Assembly (NCBI GenBank): GCA_018001935.1
Contig: JAGNHB010000039.1
Span: 1-54,420 of the forward strand
Source of the DNA: Acidobacteriota bacterium
GTDB lineage: Bacteria; Acidobacteriota; JAAYUB01
Direction of reading: 5' to 3'
Length of the DNA stretch: 54,420 bases
Part shown: positions 27,433 to 36,380 of the stretch, piece by piece
How the letters are laid out: every line of letters starts with the position of its first letter
How positions within the stretch are numbered: the stretch's first letter is position 1
Translations under genes and position numbers: made by a program
Notes under the pieces: generated by a model
Seen by the model: only the letters and a program-made list of their open reading frames with translations
Told to the model about the DNA's origin: nothing
Database searches by the model: none

Positions 27433-28167
27433 TCACGGCCCGGGGACGATGGCCAGCAGCCCGGCGGCCTTCGGCCCGTAGACGGGGTCGGGCCCGCGGG
27501 CCAGTTCCTCGAGCAGCTGCCGTCCGCCCCGGGTGTCCCCCGTGCGCAGGCGCGTGTTGGCCAGGTACCAGAGGACCTCCGCCTTCCGCTCCGTCGAGGC
27601 CCTCAGGGCGGCCTCGAACCGCCGGGCCGCGTCGGGGTGCCGGTGCAGCAGGTAGGCGGCCACGCCGGAGTAGAACAGGACCCGCTCGTCCCCGGGGTGC
27701 GTTTCCAGCCAGGCGTCGGCCGCTTCCAGGAATGCCGGGTAGGCGGCGCGGGTGTAGGGCTCCATGAGACGGTCCCGGTCCGGGGGCGGCGCGCCCCCCC
27801 CGCGGTAGACCCCGCGTTCGAAGGGGTACGGGCCGTCCTCGAGGCGGGCGCCCAGGTTCGACCCCGCCTGTTCCGCGAGGTAGCCTTTCACCAGGAAGAG
27901 CCCGGCTGTCAGCATGACCAGGAGGACCGCCGCCACCGCCAGGTGGACATAGAGGCGGCGGAAGGGGCCCGCGATGTCCCGTTCCGGGAAGAACCCTGCG
28001 GGGAGGGCCTTCTCGATGTCGCCCTGGAGGACCCGTGCCTGGAGGAAGTCCCGGAAGGCGGCCTCGCAGTCGGGGCAGGCGTCGAGGTGAGCCATCACGG
28101 CGTCCATTTCCGCCGGGGAAAGGTCCCCGTTCATAAATTCCAGGATTCGGACGTTGTCGCACTTCAT
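27433..28167 (-). CDS. zinc-finger anti-sigma factor with TPR-like periplasmic domain
   Basis: A 244-residue protein. The N-terminal cytosolic part carries the zinc-binding anti-sigma motif HLDACPDCEAAF (H-x3-C-x2-C), which in the family holds an ECF sigma factor inactive. A transmembrane helix follows at about residues 77-98 (AVAAVLLVMLTAGLFLV). The outer part has TPR-like helices (YPAFLEAADAWLETHPGDE and following). The start at 28,167 is preceded by AAAGGTGGGG. Its gene lies downstream of the sigma gene by 55 bases, the normal pairing. The outer TPR part may sense envelope state; that is inference. Confidence 0.88.
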   Translation of the reverse strand: MKCDNVRILEFMNGDLSPAEMDAVMAHLDACPDCEAAFRDFLQARVLQGDIEKALPAGFFPERDIAGPFRRLYVHLAVAAVLLVMLTAGLFLVKGYLAEQAGSNLGARLEDGPYPFERGVYRGGGAPPPDRDRLMEPYTRAAYPAFLEAADAWLETHPGDERVLFYSGVAAYLLHRHPDAARRFEAALRASTERKAEVLWYLANTRLRTGDTRGGRQLLEELARGPDPVYGPKAAGLLAIVPGP

Positions 28168-28222
28168 TCGTTCGGCCCCCACCTTTACTAACGTTTTCGC
28201 GGGAAAATTTCCAAGTATTTTT

Positions 28223-28786
28223 TCACATTTTTTTCCACTCTCTCGCCAGGTCGCCGCAGATGCCGCGCAAGGCCCTGAGGGCCCCCCTCAGCCGCGAGTG
28301 CACGGTGCTCATGGGGATGTTCTTCTGCCGGCTGATCTCCACGAGCGTCAGGGGCGGCTTGCGGAAGAAGACCAGCTGCAGCAGCTGGCGTTGGGGGGGC
28401 GACAGTTTGTCGAGGCGCTCCACGAGCCGGGAGATCGCCCAGGTCTTGAAGGCTTCCCGCTGGCGCTCCATGAAGCGGGTTTCGGGCCCGTCGGCGCACT
28501 GGTCCGCGTAACCGTCGATGTCGTCGGACCCTCCCCCCTCGTGCTTCCGGGCGGTGATCCCGCGGCGGAGGCAGTCGATGAAGTGGTTGATCAGGAGGCG
28601 GACCAGAAAGCGCCCCGCCTCGGTCGGGCCCTCCGGGGCCCCGGGCTGGTCGAGGAATTTCTGGTAGCCTTCCTGGAGGCAGTCGACTGCCCGGTCGGGG
28701 TCCTTCAGGTATTTGAGGGCAAGGCGAAGGTAGAAGGCCCCGTTAGCTTGGACCAGGTGTTCCAGGACGGAGGGGGGGGCCGCCAC
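28223..28786 (-). CDS. ECF-type RNA polymerase sigma factor
   Basis: A 187-residue sigma factor. The region 2-like part has ALKYLKDPDRAVDCLQEGYQ and FLVRLLINHFIDCLRR. Region 4 has LSPPQRQLLQLVFF, LTLVEISRQKNIPMSTVHSR and a final RLRGALRALR helix-turn-helix end. A GTG start at 28,786 is set by TAGGGACG before it and by the gpsA stop 7 bases upstream. It is cotranscribed with the membrane anti-sigma factor, which probably controls it. Targets may include its own operon (gpsA and lpxL), as is typical for ECF factors, but no matching promoter motif was identified. Confidence 0.9.
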   Translation of the reverse strand: MAAPPSVLEHLVQANGAFYLRLALKYLKDPDRAVDCLQEGYQKFLDQPGAPEGPTEAGRFLVRLLINHFIDCLRRGITARKHEGGGSDDIDGYADQCADGPETRFMERQREAFKTWAISRLVERLDKLSPPQRQLLQLVFFRKPPLTLVEISRQKNIPMSTVHSRLRGALRALRGICGDLAREWKKM

Positions 28787-28793
28787 GACGTCC

Positions 28794-29813
28794 CTACCAG
28801 TACACTTCCGGTTTCGCGGGGCGCATCATCAGGCTGGCCACCGCCGTGAGGGCGTCCTTGTCCGAAAAGAGCGTCTCGAAAACCTCCCGGGTGATGGGAA
28901 GTTCCACCCCCACCCGGTTCCCCAGTTCCATGGCGGACTCGGTGGTGCGCACCCCCTCGGCCACCATCACCATCTCCTCCAGGATCCGGGCCAGTTTCTT
29001 GCCCCTTCCGATCTGCTCGCCGACGTAGCGGTTGCGGGAGTGGCGGCTCATGCAGGTGGTGATGAGGTCTCCCATGCCGGCCAGCCCGGCGAAGGTGGAG
29101 GCCTTCGCGCCCAGGGCGAGCCCCAGGCGGGTGATCTCGGCGAGGCCGCGCGTGAGCAAGGCGCCCTTGCTGTTGTCGCCGAAGCCCAGCCCGTCGCAGA
29201 CCCCCGCCGCCAGGGCGATGACGTTTTTCAGCGAACCGGCCAGCTCCACGCCCACGAGGTCGTCGCTGGTGTAGACCCGGAAACGCTCGCACATGAAGGC
29301 GCGCTGGACGATCCGGGCGGTATCGTGGTTCACCGCGGCCGCGACGACGACGGTGGGGATGCCCCGGCTGACCTCCTCGGCGTGGCTCGGCCCCGACAGG
29401 GTGGCGATCATCCCGTGGTTCTCGGCTGGGAGTTCCTCCGCCAGGACCTCCGACATCCGCTTGAGGGTCCGGTTTTCGATGCCCTTGGAGACGTTGACGA
29501 TGGGGCAGGGTCTCCGGAGCTTGCCGGCCAGGCGGCGAACGACGCCGCGGGCGGCCTGGGACGGGCTGGCCATCACGATCAGGTCGGTGTCGTCCACGAG
29601 GGACTCCAGGTCCGTGGAGATCCCGATGTCCCCGGGGATGGGAATCCCCGGAAGGAAGCGGAGGTTCTCGCCCTTCTCCCGGATGTTGGCGACGTCGGTC
29701 TCCTCGTAGGCCCAGATCCGGACCTCGTGGCCGTTGGCGTGGAGGAGCAGCGCCAGCGTCGTGCCCCAGCCGCCTGCGCCCAATACGATGACTCTGTGCT
29801 TGTCAGGATGCAT
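28794..29813 (-). CDS. gpsA: glycerol-3-phosphate dehydrogenase [NAD(P)+]
   Basis: A 339-residue cytosolic enzyme reducing dihydroxyacetone phosphate to sn-glycerol 3-phosphate, the backbone of phospholipids. The Rossmann loop is GAGGWG (residues 12-17). LSGPSHAEEVSRGIPT and ELAGSLKNVIALAAGVCDGL contain the catalytic Lys, and GLAGMGDLITTCMSRHSRNR is the C-terminal signature. Length is as expected. The ATG follows GAAAGGGGAAAGG. It opens a four-gene minus-strand operon continuing with sigma, anti-sigma and lpxL. A promoter is visible upstream. Confidence 0.97.
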   Translation of the reverse strand: MHPDKHRVIVLGAGGWGTTLALLLHANGHEVRIWAYEETDVANIREKGENLRFLPGIPIPGDIGISTDLESLVDDTDLIVMASPSQAARGVVRRLAGKLRRPCPIVNVSKGIENRTLKRMSEVLAEELPAENHGMIATLSGPSHAEEVSRGIPTVVVAAAVNHDTARIVQRAFMCERFRVYTSDDLVGVELAGSLKNVIALAAGVCDGLGFGDNSKGALLTRGLAEITRLGLALGAKASTFAGLAGMGDLITTCMSRHSRNRYVGEQIGRGKKLARILEEMVMVAEGVRTTESAMELGNRVGVELPITREVFETLFSDKDALTAVASLMMRPAKPEVYW

Positions 29814-29836
29814 GCCTTTCCCCTTTCAATGCGGTC

Positions 29837-29865
29837 ATCATATTCAATGTCGGTTTGCGGTTCAA
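29837..29865 (-). promoter_or_regulatory. putative sigma70 promoter for gpsA operon
   Basis: On the minus strand, TTGAAC (29,865-29,860), a 17-base spacer and TATGAT (29,842-29,837) end 23 bases before the gpsA ATG. It is divergent from the kinase promoter. Confidence 0.5.
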
Positions 29866-29904
29866 TGAAAAACCCACATTCGTCACCGCCCGGGGTGTGA
29901 ATTC

Positions 29905-29913
29905 TGCTACAAT
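29905..29913 (+). promoter_or_regulatory. putative extended -10 promoter for the hybrid kinase
   Basis: TGCTACAAT combines the TGn extension with a 5-of-6 -10 box. No good -35 box is seen. The expected transcript start near 29,920 favours translation from 29,963 and not from an ATG at 29,855. Confidence 0.45.
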
Positions 29914-29962
29914 ACACCCGCTCGACGGGCGAAACTCGAAGAGGCGCGAGGATTCGACTCCC

Positions 29963-32900
29963 ATGAACCGTCATCGCACCCATCCCGGCGAAACCCCTCC
30001 CCCATCTCCCCGAGGGCGGGCCCGCACCCGCTTCGCCCTTCCGGTTCTCCTCGCGGTGTTCGCCCTTGCCGGTACGGCCCGCCCCGCCGAGCCCGCGGCG
30101 CCGGCGCCCGAAGCCGCCCCCGTGCCCGCCCGCTACCTCCTCAGCCACTACACCGTTGAACAGGGGCTCATCCAGGACCAGACGAACTTCTCCGCCCAGG
30201 ACCGCCGGGGCTACATCTGGGTGGGAACCAACGGGGGGCTCTCGTGCTACGACGGCGCCGGGTTCCGGAATTACTCCCTGGCGGAAGGTTTGCCCGACAC
30301 GGTGATCCTCAACATCCTGCCCGACCGTTCCGGGCGAATCTGGGTGGGGACCAATTACGGCATCGCCTGCCTGAAAAACGGCCGCTTCGCTCCCGTCGTG
30401 CTCAAGGGGCTCCCCCGCAAGTACCGGGTGAACGCCCTGGCGGAACTTCCCGACGGGACCCTGGCCATCGGCGTCCGGAGGGGGTTGATGCTGCTCCGGG
30501 GGGAGACCCAGACGCTCCTCACCACCCGCGACGGGCTCCCGGACAACAACGTCTGGGCCCTCGAGTCCACGCCGGACGGCACCCTCTGGATCGGCAGCCG
30601 CCACGGCCTTTCCGCCCTGCGGGGTGGCCGGGTTTTCACCTTTCCGCACCTCAACCGGGACAAGGAAGACTACATCAACGCCTTCTGCCTGGACCCCCGC
30701 ACCGGGGACCTCGTCATCACGCGCAACCGGCGGATCGAGGCCCGGGACCTCTCGGGCAGGGTCCGGACGCTGGCGGAGCTGCCCGTCCTGAAGGAAGACC
30801 TGGGTGTCACCGTGGTCGACCGGACCGGGACCCTCTGGACGTGCACCACCAGCGACGGGCTCTTCTACCGCCCCCCCGGCGAGGAAATCCGGCACATCGA
30901 TGTCCACAACGGCCTTCAGACCAACATCATCAACCACCTCCAGCTGGATTACGAGAACAACCTTTGGATCTGCACCGACGCCGGCCTCACCAAGCTGGCC
31001 AACCGGGCGGTCACCCTCTTCGACCGGGACACCGGCCTGCTCTCCAAGGACGCCTGGTTCGCCGTACCGTTCCAGGGGCGGGTGATGGTGGGGACCCTGG
31101 CCGGGTGCCAGTTCCTGACCCCCCGGGGGCTCGAGCCCCGGGGCATCCTGGCCCAGAGCAGCGTCGTGGAGTACTGTTTCCTGCCAGACGGGAGCCTGCT
31201 CCTCGGGACGGAACAGCAGGGCGTTTTCCGTTACACCGGGTCCGGGGAGCCCGAAGGCGCCGGCGGGAACACAAAGAAGATGGACGTGGTCTGGAAGATC
31301 CATCCCCTCGCCGACGGGCGCCTTCTCCTCGGGACCGGCGCCGGGTTGTGGGCCGGCCGGTTCCCGAGCTTCACCCGGGTCCCGTTCCCGGAGTGGATCG
31401 AAGGGTCCGTGGTCAACGACATCATCCCCGTGGCCGCCGACCGTTTCTGGCTCGGGACCGACAAGGGCATCGTCCAGATGACCCTTCGGGGGGAGCGGCT
31501 CGACTTTGACCGGACCACGTTCATGAGAGGGGCGGACGTGTTGTGCTTCTGCAGGCTTCCCCGCGGCGACATCCTGGTGGGGACCGTGGGGAGCGGGGTC
31601 TGGCGCAGCACCGCCGGAAGGCCCCCGGAGGTCTACAACATCCTTCCCCCGGGGAGCAACCCCAACATCTGGGCCCTCACCACGGACGCCCGGGGGACGG
31701 TCTGGATCGGCACGAGCCGGGGGGCCTACTTCTTCCGCGACGGCGTCAGCACCGATTTCAACGCGCTTTACGGCATCCCTTACAGCGAAGTGACGGGGAA
31801 GCGCTCGATTTCCTTCGGCCCGGATGGCACCGGGTACTTCGCCACCACCACCGGCCTGACCGTCTTCCGGCCCGAGGGGAAACCCTTCGCGCCGCCCCCC
31901 CGGGGCGTCATCACCGAGGTCCGCGTCGCGGAGAAGGCCGTCCCGGTCCCCGAAGCCCGCCTCGAGCTGGGGTACCTCGACAGCATCTCCCTGTCCTTCC
32001 GGTGCCTCAGTTTCACCAACGAGAGGGGAAACCGTTACCAGGTCCGCCTCGACGGCATCGACAGCGACTGGCAGGCCCCCCAGGCCGAGGACCACATCTT
32101 CTATCCCTTCCTCCCGCCGGGGGACCTCATCTTCCGCCTGCGGGTCATCAACTCGCGCGGGCAGGCCACGGAGATCACGCCCCCCGTTCGGCTGAGGGTC
32201 AACCCGCCCTTCACCCGCACCCCGTTCTTCTACCTGCTCATCGCCGGCATCGCCGCGGTCGTGGTCTTCCTGCTCATCGGGTACAAGATCCACACGGACA
32301 AGCGGGAGAAGGAACGTCTGGTGCGGGTGGTCAGGGAGAAGACCTCCGAACTCCAGGTCTCCGAGGAAAAGTACCGCCACCTGGTGGAAGCGTCCCCCAT
32401 CGGGATCGCCATCGTCCAGGACAACCGGATCGTCTTCGTGAACCCCATCTTCCCCCGAATCCTGAAGTTCATCCCGGAGGAGCTGGTGGGGCGGGAATTC
32501 GACCGGCTCATCCACCCCGACGACCTGGGCCTCTTCAAGGAGTACGAAACCCTCCGCAAGGGCGGGGACACGACCCCGCACGAGTACGAGGTCCGCCTGC
32601 TGTGCGGCGACCAGTCCCTCAAGAGCGTCCTTTTGCACGCCAACCTGACCCTCTTCAAGTCGCACCCGGCCATCCTCGTCAACGTCACCGACATCACCGA
32701 GAAGAAGCGGATGCAGGAGCAGTTGATCCACTACCAGAAGCTGGAGTCCATCGGCACGCTGGCCGGGGGCATCGCCCACGATTTCAACAACATCATGCAG
32801 GGCATCGCCGGGTTGACCTCCCTGGTCCGCATGCAGCTCGACCCGGGGTCGCCCTTCCACCCGGACCTCGCCCTCATCGAGGACGCCACCGCGAAGGCCG

Positions 32901-33943
32901 CCGTCCTGACCCGGAAGCTCCTGGGTTTCGCCCGCAGGGGGAAGTACGTGATCACCCGTCTCGAGATCCACGAGATCATCGAGTCGGTCATCACCTTCTC
33001 CCGGGGGACCATCCCCCTCAACATCGAGTTCGTCCGGCGGTTCAGCCCCGAGTCCCTCTACATCCAGGGCGACCGCAGCCAGATGGAACAGGTCTTCCTG
33101 AACCTCTTCCTGAATTCCCGGGAAGCCTTGCCGGGCGGCGGGGCCATCACCATCACCACCCGCCTGGAGACGATCCTCACGGACCAGGACCAGGGCGGGC
33201 ACACCCTGGTGCACGGCGAGTACGTGGTCGTCTCGGTGGAGGACAACGGGTACGGCATCCCCCCGGAACAGGTGCCGAAGATCTTCGACCCCTTCTTCAC
33301 CACCCGGCCCCAGGAGCGGGGGTCCGGCCTGGGAATGGCCACGGTTTACGGCACCGTGAAAAACCACCTCGGGTACATCTACCTGGACAGCGAGGTGGGG
33401 AAGGGCACCTGTGTCACCATCTACCTCCCCCACTTCACGCCGCTGGAGGGGCACGTGATCGAAAGCGCCCCGGTGACGGAACCTCCCGTCTACACGCCCG
33501 CGGATTTCGTGGGGAAGACGATCCTGGTGGTGGAGGACGAGTCCACCATCCGCCAGTTCCTCCGCAAATTGCTCGTCCAGATGCAGATGAAGGTTCACGA
33601 GGCGGAAAACGGGATCCAGGCGCTGCAGGTGTTCCGCATGGTCGGGGACGAGGTGGACCTGGTGCTGCTGGACATCAACATGCCCCTGATGGACGGCAAG
33701 GAGGCTTTCCAGAAACTGCGGGAGATCCGGCCGAACGTGAACGTCCTCATCCTCAGCGGGTTCGGGGAGGACGTCAAGATCCAGTCCATGCTGCGGGACG
33801 GGTGCAGGGGGTTCATCTCCAAGCCCATCGACGCCCGGAACCTGCTCTCGGAACTCGGCGCGGCGCTCAAACCGCCGTCAGCGCCGCCATCCCCGGGGCC
33901 GGAACCTCCGGCGCCGGAACCCACCGAACCGGAGGAATCATGA
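29963..33943 (+). CDS. hybrid histidine kinase with periplasmic two-component propeller
   Basis: A 1326-residue one-protein signalling system. After a signal segment (about residues 20-38), residues 55-640 carry repeated propeller units such as YIWVGTNGGLSCYDG, IWVGTNYGIACLKNG, LWIGSRHGLSALRGG and VWIGTSRGAYFFRDG. A Y_Y_Y-like beta domain (NRYQVRLDGIDSDWQ) follows, then a transmembrane helix (about 753-775). Inside the cell come a PAS domain (about 803-912), the HisKA box LAGGIAHDFNNIMQ with phosphoacceptor H939, an ATPase domain with VEDNGYGIPPEQV and GSGLGMATVYG, and a receiver domain with D1237 in VLLDINMPLMDG. No DNA-binding domain is attached, unlike the Bacteroides systems. Its stop overlaps the next start by four bases. 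Confidence 0.94.
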   Translation: MNRHRTHPGETPPPSPRGRARTRFALPVLLAVFALAGTARPAEPAAPAPEAAPVPARYLLSHYTVEQGLIQDQTNFSAQDRRGYIWVGTNGGLSCYDGAGFRNYSLAEGLPDTVILNILPDRSGRIWVGTNYGIACLKNGRFAPVVLKGLPRKYRVNALAELPDGTLAIGVRRGLMLLRGETQTLLTTRDGLPDNNVWALESTPDGTLWIGSRHGLSALRGGRVFTFPHLNRDKEDYINAFCLDPRTGDLVITRNRRIEARDLSGRVRTLAELPVLKEDLGVTVVDRTGTLWTCTTSDGLFYRPPGEEIRHIDVHNGLQTNIINHLQLDYENNLWICTDAGLTKLANRAVTLFDRDTGLLSKDAWFAVPFQGRVMVGTLAGCQFLTPRGLEPRGILAQSSVVEYCFLPDGSLLLGTEQQGVFRYTGSGEPEGAGGNTKKMDVVWKIHPLADGRLLLGTGAGLWAGRFPSFTRVPFPEWIEGSVVNDIIPVAADRFWLGTDKGIVQMTLRGERLDFDRTTFMRGADVLCFCRLPRGDILVGTVGSGVWRSTAGRPPEVYNILPPGSNPNIWALTTDARGTVWIGTSRGAYFFRDGVSTDFNALYGIPYSEVTGKRSISFGPDGTGYFATTTGLTVFRPEGKPFAPPPRGVITEVRVAEKAVPVPEARLELGYLDSISLSFRCLSFTNERGNRYQVRLDGIDSDWQAPQAEDHIFYPFLPPGDLIFRLRVINSRGQATEITPPVRLRVNPPFTRTPFFYLLIAGIAAVVVFLLIGYKIHTDKREKERLVRVVREKTSELQVSEEKYRHLVEASPIGIAIVQDNRIVFVNPIFPRILKFIPEELVGREFDRLIHPDDLGLFKEYETLRKGGDTTPHEYEVRLLCGDQSLKSVLLHANLTLFKSHPAILVNVTDITEKKRMQEQLIHYQKLESIGTLAGGIAHDFNNIMQGIAGLTSLVRMQLDPGSPFHPDLALIEDATAKAAVLTRKLLGFARRGKYVITRLEIHEIIESVITFSRGTIPLNIEFVRRFSPESLYIQGDRSQMEQVFLNLFLNSREALPGGGAITITTRLETILTDQDQGGHTLVHGEYVVVSVEDNGYGIPPEQVPKIFDPFFTTRPQERGSGLGMATVYGTVKNHLGYIYLDSEVGKGTCVTIYLPHFTPLEGHVIESAPVTEPPVYTPADFVGKTILVVEDESTIRQFLRKLLVQMQMKVHEAENGIQALQVFRMVGDEVDLVLLDINMPLMDGKEAFQKLREIRPNVNVLILSGFGEDVKIQSMLRDGCRGFISKPIDARNLLSELGAALKPPSAPPSPGPEPPAPEPTEPEES

Positions 33944-34629
33944 GGACCCTCACCCGGCTCGCCGGGCTTGCCGTCGCGCCGATCCTCCTGTCGGCGTTCG
34001 CGTTTTCCCAGGCCGAGCAGCACTACACGTGGAACATCACGCTCACGGCCTACTCGGGCTCGGAAACCCACTGGACCTCCCCGACGCCGGTGTCGACGGC
34101 CTTCGCGCGCTACTACTCCCGGCTGCTCATGGACACCTCGGTGGATGTCCAGTTCTTCGGCCAGTGGATGAACGTCTCGCAGCGGAGCGACCTGGCCTGG
34201 GGGGAGATGCCCGGCCCCATCCCCCCCGGCGGGGTTGAACTCTTCTCCCAGCACATCGCCTACACCGACCCCCAGTACCAGATCACCGTGGAGGCCGACA
34301 TCCGCGCCGGCGTCGACGGCAGCGGGTACTTCCGCGTCGACGTGGTCAACTTCACCTCCACGCAGCCCCTCCGGATCCGGCTCTACGGCAAGTCCAAGAT
34401 CAAGGCGACGGATACCGTCTACGGCGACCTGGACGGCAGCGGCGCGCTCGACCGGCCCGACGCGACGCTCTACGCCCGAATCCTGGCCGGGCGGACCGTC
34501 CTCGCGGACGCCGACCTCCCGCAGGCCGACCTCGACGCGGACGGGCGGATCTCCCTCAACGATCAGTTCCAGGCGCTCCTCTTCGCGGACGGCCTGATCC
34601 TGACCGCCCACACCGGCTGGGATTTCTGA
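33940..34629 (+). CDS. secreted protein with C-terminal dockerin module
   Basis: A 229-residue exported protein. The ATG overlaps the kinase stop (ATGA) and has GGAGGA before it, so translation is coupled to the kinase. A signal peptide runs to about residue 25 (FAFSQA). The middle 140 residues are beta-rich and rich in aromatic residues (HYTWNITLTAYSGSETHW); I do not recognise the fold. Residues about 166-222 form a dockerin with two calcium loops, GDLDGSGALDRPDATLYARI and ADLDADGRISLNDQFQALLF. It may be a ligand-binding partner or target of the kinase. That idea rests only on the overlap. Confidence 0.82.
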   Translation: MRTLTRLAGLAVAPILLSAFAFSQAEQHYTWNITLTAYSGSETHWTSPTPVSTAFARYYSRLLMDTSVDVQFFGQWMNVSQRSDLAWGEMPGPIPPGGVELFSQHIAYTDPQYQITVEADIRAGVDGSGYFRVDVVNFTSTQPLRIRLYGKSKIKATDTVYGDLDGSGALDRPDATLYARILAGRTVLADADLPQADLDADGRISLNDQFQALLFADGLILTAHTGWDF

Positions 34630-34637
34630 TTTTCATT

Positions 34638-34666
34638 TTGGCGCCGGGCCGGAACCGTGCTATGAT
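34638..34666 (+). promoter_or_regulatory. putative promoter for the pyrBI cluster
   Basis: TTGGCG (34,638-34,643), a 17-base spacer and TATGAT (34,661-34,666) with a TGC extension. The transcript would start about 57 bases before the pyrB ATG. Confidence 0.5.
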
Positions 34667-34679
34667 GACCGCCTGTCCG

Positions 34680-34700
34680 CCGCCCGGCTTCCTCGGGCGG
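34680..34700 (+). promoter_or_regulatory. leader hairpin before pyrB
   Basis: CCGCCCG and CGGGCGG form a 7-bp stem with a 7-nt loop inside the expected pyrB leader. No U-run follows directly. A role in pyrimidine control is possible but there is no PyrR-binding or attenuator signature that I can point to. Confidence 0.35.
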
Positions 34701-34729
34701 TACTTCTGTCAGGGCGAGGAGAAACAACG

Positions 34730-35671
34730 ATGAGGGGATCGGTCGACAACTTCTTTGCCCGTTTCAAGGGCAAGGATATCGTCTCCATACGCGACTTCAA
34801 TGCCGACGAGATCCGGTTCGTCCTGGACTATGCCCGGGCGTTCGAGGGCCAGAACCGCCCGATCCTGGGGGGACGGATCCTGGCCACCCTCTTCTACGAA
34901 CCGAGCACCCGCACCCGCCTGAGCTTCGAGAGCGCCATGCTCGGGCTCGGGGGCTCCGTGCTGGGCTTCTCCCAGGCCGGGACCTCCTCGGCGGCCAAGG
35001 GGGAGTCGGTGCGGGACACGGCCCGGATGATCGACGGCTACGCCGACGTCCTGGTGATCCGCCACCCCCTCGAGGGTTCCGCCCGGGCCGCCGCCGAAGC
35101 CGCGCAGATCCCCGTCATCAACGGCGGCGACGGCGCGAACCAGCACCCGACCCAGACCTTCCTGGACCTCTACACCATCCTGAAGACCAAGGGGACGCTC
35201 AACGGGCTCAACGTCGGCTTCGTGGGCGACCTGAAGTACGGGCGCACCGTCCACTCCCTGGCCGAGGCGCTGTCCCACTTCGGTTCGCGGATGGCCTTCG
35301 TCTCGCCCGAACTCCTCCGCATGCCCCCCTACATCCTCTCCGACCTGGGGGACCGGGGCGTCGAGTACACCGAGACGGACACCCTGACCGAAGTCTCGAA
35401 GGGGCTGGACATCCTCTACGTCACCCGGATCCAGAAGGAGCGCTTCCCGGACCCGCTGGACTACGAGAAGGTCAAGAACGTTTACATCCTGAACGAGAAA
35501 CTGCTGGATCACGTCAAGCCCGACCTCAAGATCCTGCACCCCCTCCCCCGGGTGAACGAGATCGATCCCTCGCTGGACGACTACCCCCAGGCGGAGTACT
35601 TTCAACAGTCGAAGAACGGCGTGACGATGCGCAAGGCGCTGCTCTCGCTGGTTCTGGGAGTGTACGTATGA
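34730..35671 (+). CDS. pyrB: aspartate carbamoyltransferase catalytic chain
   Basis: A 313-residue cytosolic enzyme joining carbamoyl phosphate and aspartate, the first committed step of pyrimidine synthesis. The carbamoyl phosphate site is YEPSTRTRLSFE (STRTR 59-63); the flexible loop SSAAKGESVRDT supplies the second Lys from the neighbouring subunit. NQHPTQTFLDLYT and LHPLPRVNEID (H270) complete the active site. Length matches the E. coli class B chain. The regulatory chain overlaps its stop, so the enzyme should be the allosteric dodecamer. RBS GGCGAGGAG precedes the ATG. Confidence 0.97.
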   Translation: MRGSVDNFFARFKGKDIVSIRDFNADEIRFVLDYARAFEGQNRPILGGRILATLFYEPSTRTRLSFESAMLGLGGSVLGFSQAGTSSAAKGESVRDTARMIDGYADVLVIRHPLEGSARAAAEAAQIPVINGGDGANQHPTQTFLDLYTILKTKGTLNGLNVGFVGDLKYGRTVHSLAEALSHFGSRMAFVSPELLRMPPYILSDLGDRGVEYTETDTLTEVSKGLDILYVTRIQKERFPDPLDYEKVKNVYILNEKLLDHVKPDLKILHPLPRVNEIDPSLDDYPQAEYFQQSKNGVTMRKALLSLVLGVYV

Positions 35672-36141
35672 GCGACGCCAACGGAAAGGACATTTCCAAG
35701 GACCAGAAGGTCTCCAAGCTTCGGAACGGCACCGTCATCGACCACCTCCGGCCCGGCACGGCCCTGAAGGTGATCGAGCTGCTGGGGATCGTGGACGGCC
35801 ACATCCTCACCATCGGGATGTTCTTCGAAAGCAAGAAGATCAGCCGCAAGGACATCGTGAAGATCGAAAACCGCGTGCTCAGCCCCGACGAGCTGTCCCG
35901 GCTGGCCATCATCTCCCCCGACTCCACGGTCTGCGTGATCGAGGACTACGCCGTCACCCGGAAGTTCAAGGTGCAGGTCCCCGGGGAAGTGCCGGACATC
36001 ATCCGCTGCAACAACCCCAAGTGCATCACCAACCACGAGAAGGTGAGCTCCCGGTTCGCCGTCGAGGTCATGGACCCGCTCAAGGTGCGTTGCCAGTACT
36101 GCGAGCGCTCCATGGCGGGGAACGAGATTTCGTTGATTTGA
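35668..36141 (+). CDS. pyrI: aspartate carbamoyltransferase regulatory chain
   Basis: A 157-residue nucleotide- and zinc-binding subunit of PyrB. It begins inside the pyrB stop (ATGA), the usual coupling. The allosteric domain has RNGTVIDHLRPGTALKVIELL. The zinc domain has four Cys: C114 and C119 (RCNNPKC) and C142 and C145 (RCQYC), as in the family. It gives CTP/ATP control of the enzyme. The next gene is the carbamate kinase, after a 239-base gap with repeats. Confidence 0.96.
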   Translation: MSDANGKDISKDQKVSKLRNGTVIDHLRPGTALKVIELLGIVDGHILTIGMFFESKKISRKDIVKIENRVLSPDELSRLAIISPDSTVCVIEDYAVTRKFKVQVPGEVPDIIRCNNPKCITNHEKVSSRFAVEVMDPLKVRCQYCERSMAGNEISLI

Positions 36142-36144
36142 GAG

Positions 36145-36360
36145 GAATTCAGAATTCAGAATCCAGAATTCAGAATTCGGGATGAGAGTTCTGCGTTGAG
36201 AGCTTGTCCGCATCGGAAGGAAAAGGTCATGGGGGCTTGTCGGCCCGGGAACACGGCAGATTGTCAGTCTGCCTGCCTCCCTCCCTCCCCCCCCTGCTTC
36301 CACAATCTGAAATTTGAAATCTTAAACCCGAAACCCGAAACCCGATACCCGAAACCTAAC
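36145..36360. repeat. GAATTC-type repeats and CCCGAAA run between pyrI and carbamate kinase
   Basis: GAATTCAGAATTCAGAATCC and AGAATTCAGAATTCGGG (36,146-36,182) form a tandem with palindromic units. AACCCGAAACCCGAAACCCG (36,324-36,350) is another short tandem. The block lies directly before the carbamate kinase start and no gene is present. Confidence 0.75.
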
Positions 36361-36380
36361 CATCTACTGGAGTACGCCAC

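Noticed and set aside
29579..33598. A 1339-codon open frame opposite the hybrid kinase
   Set aside because: The plus strand encodes a complete kinase with signature motifs; the reverse product is low complexity and also overlaps gpsA.
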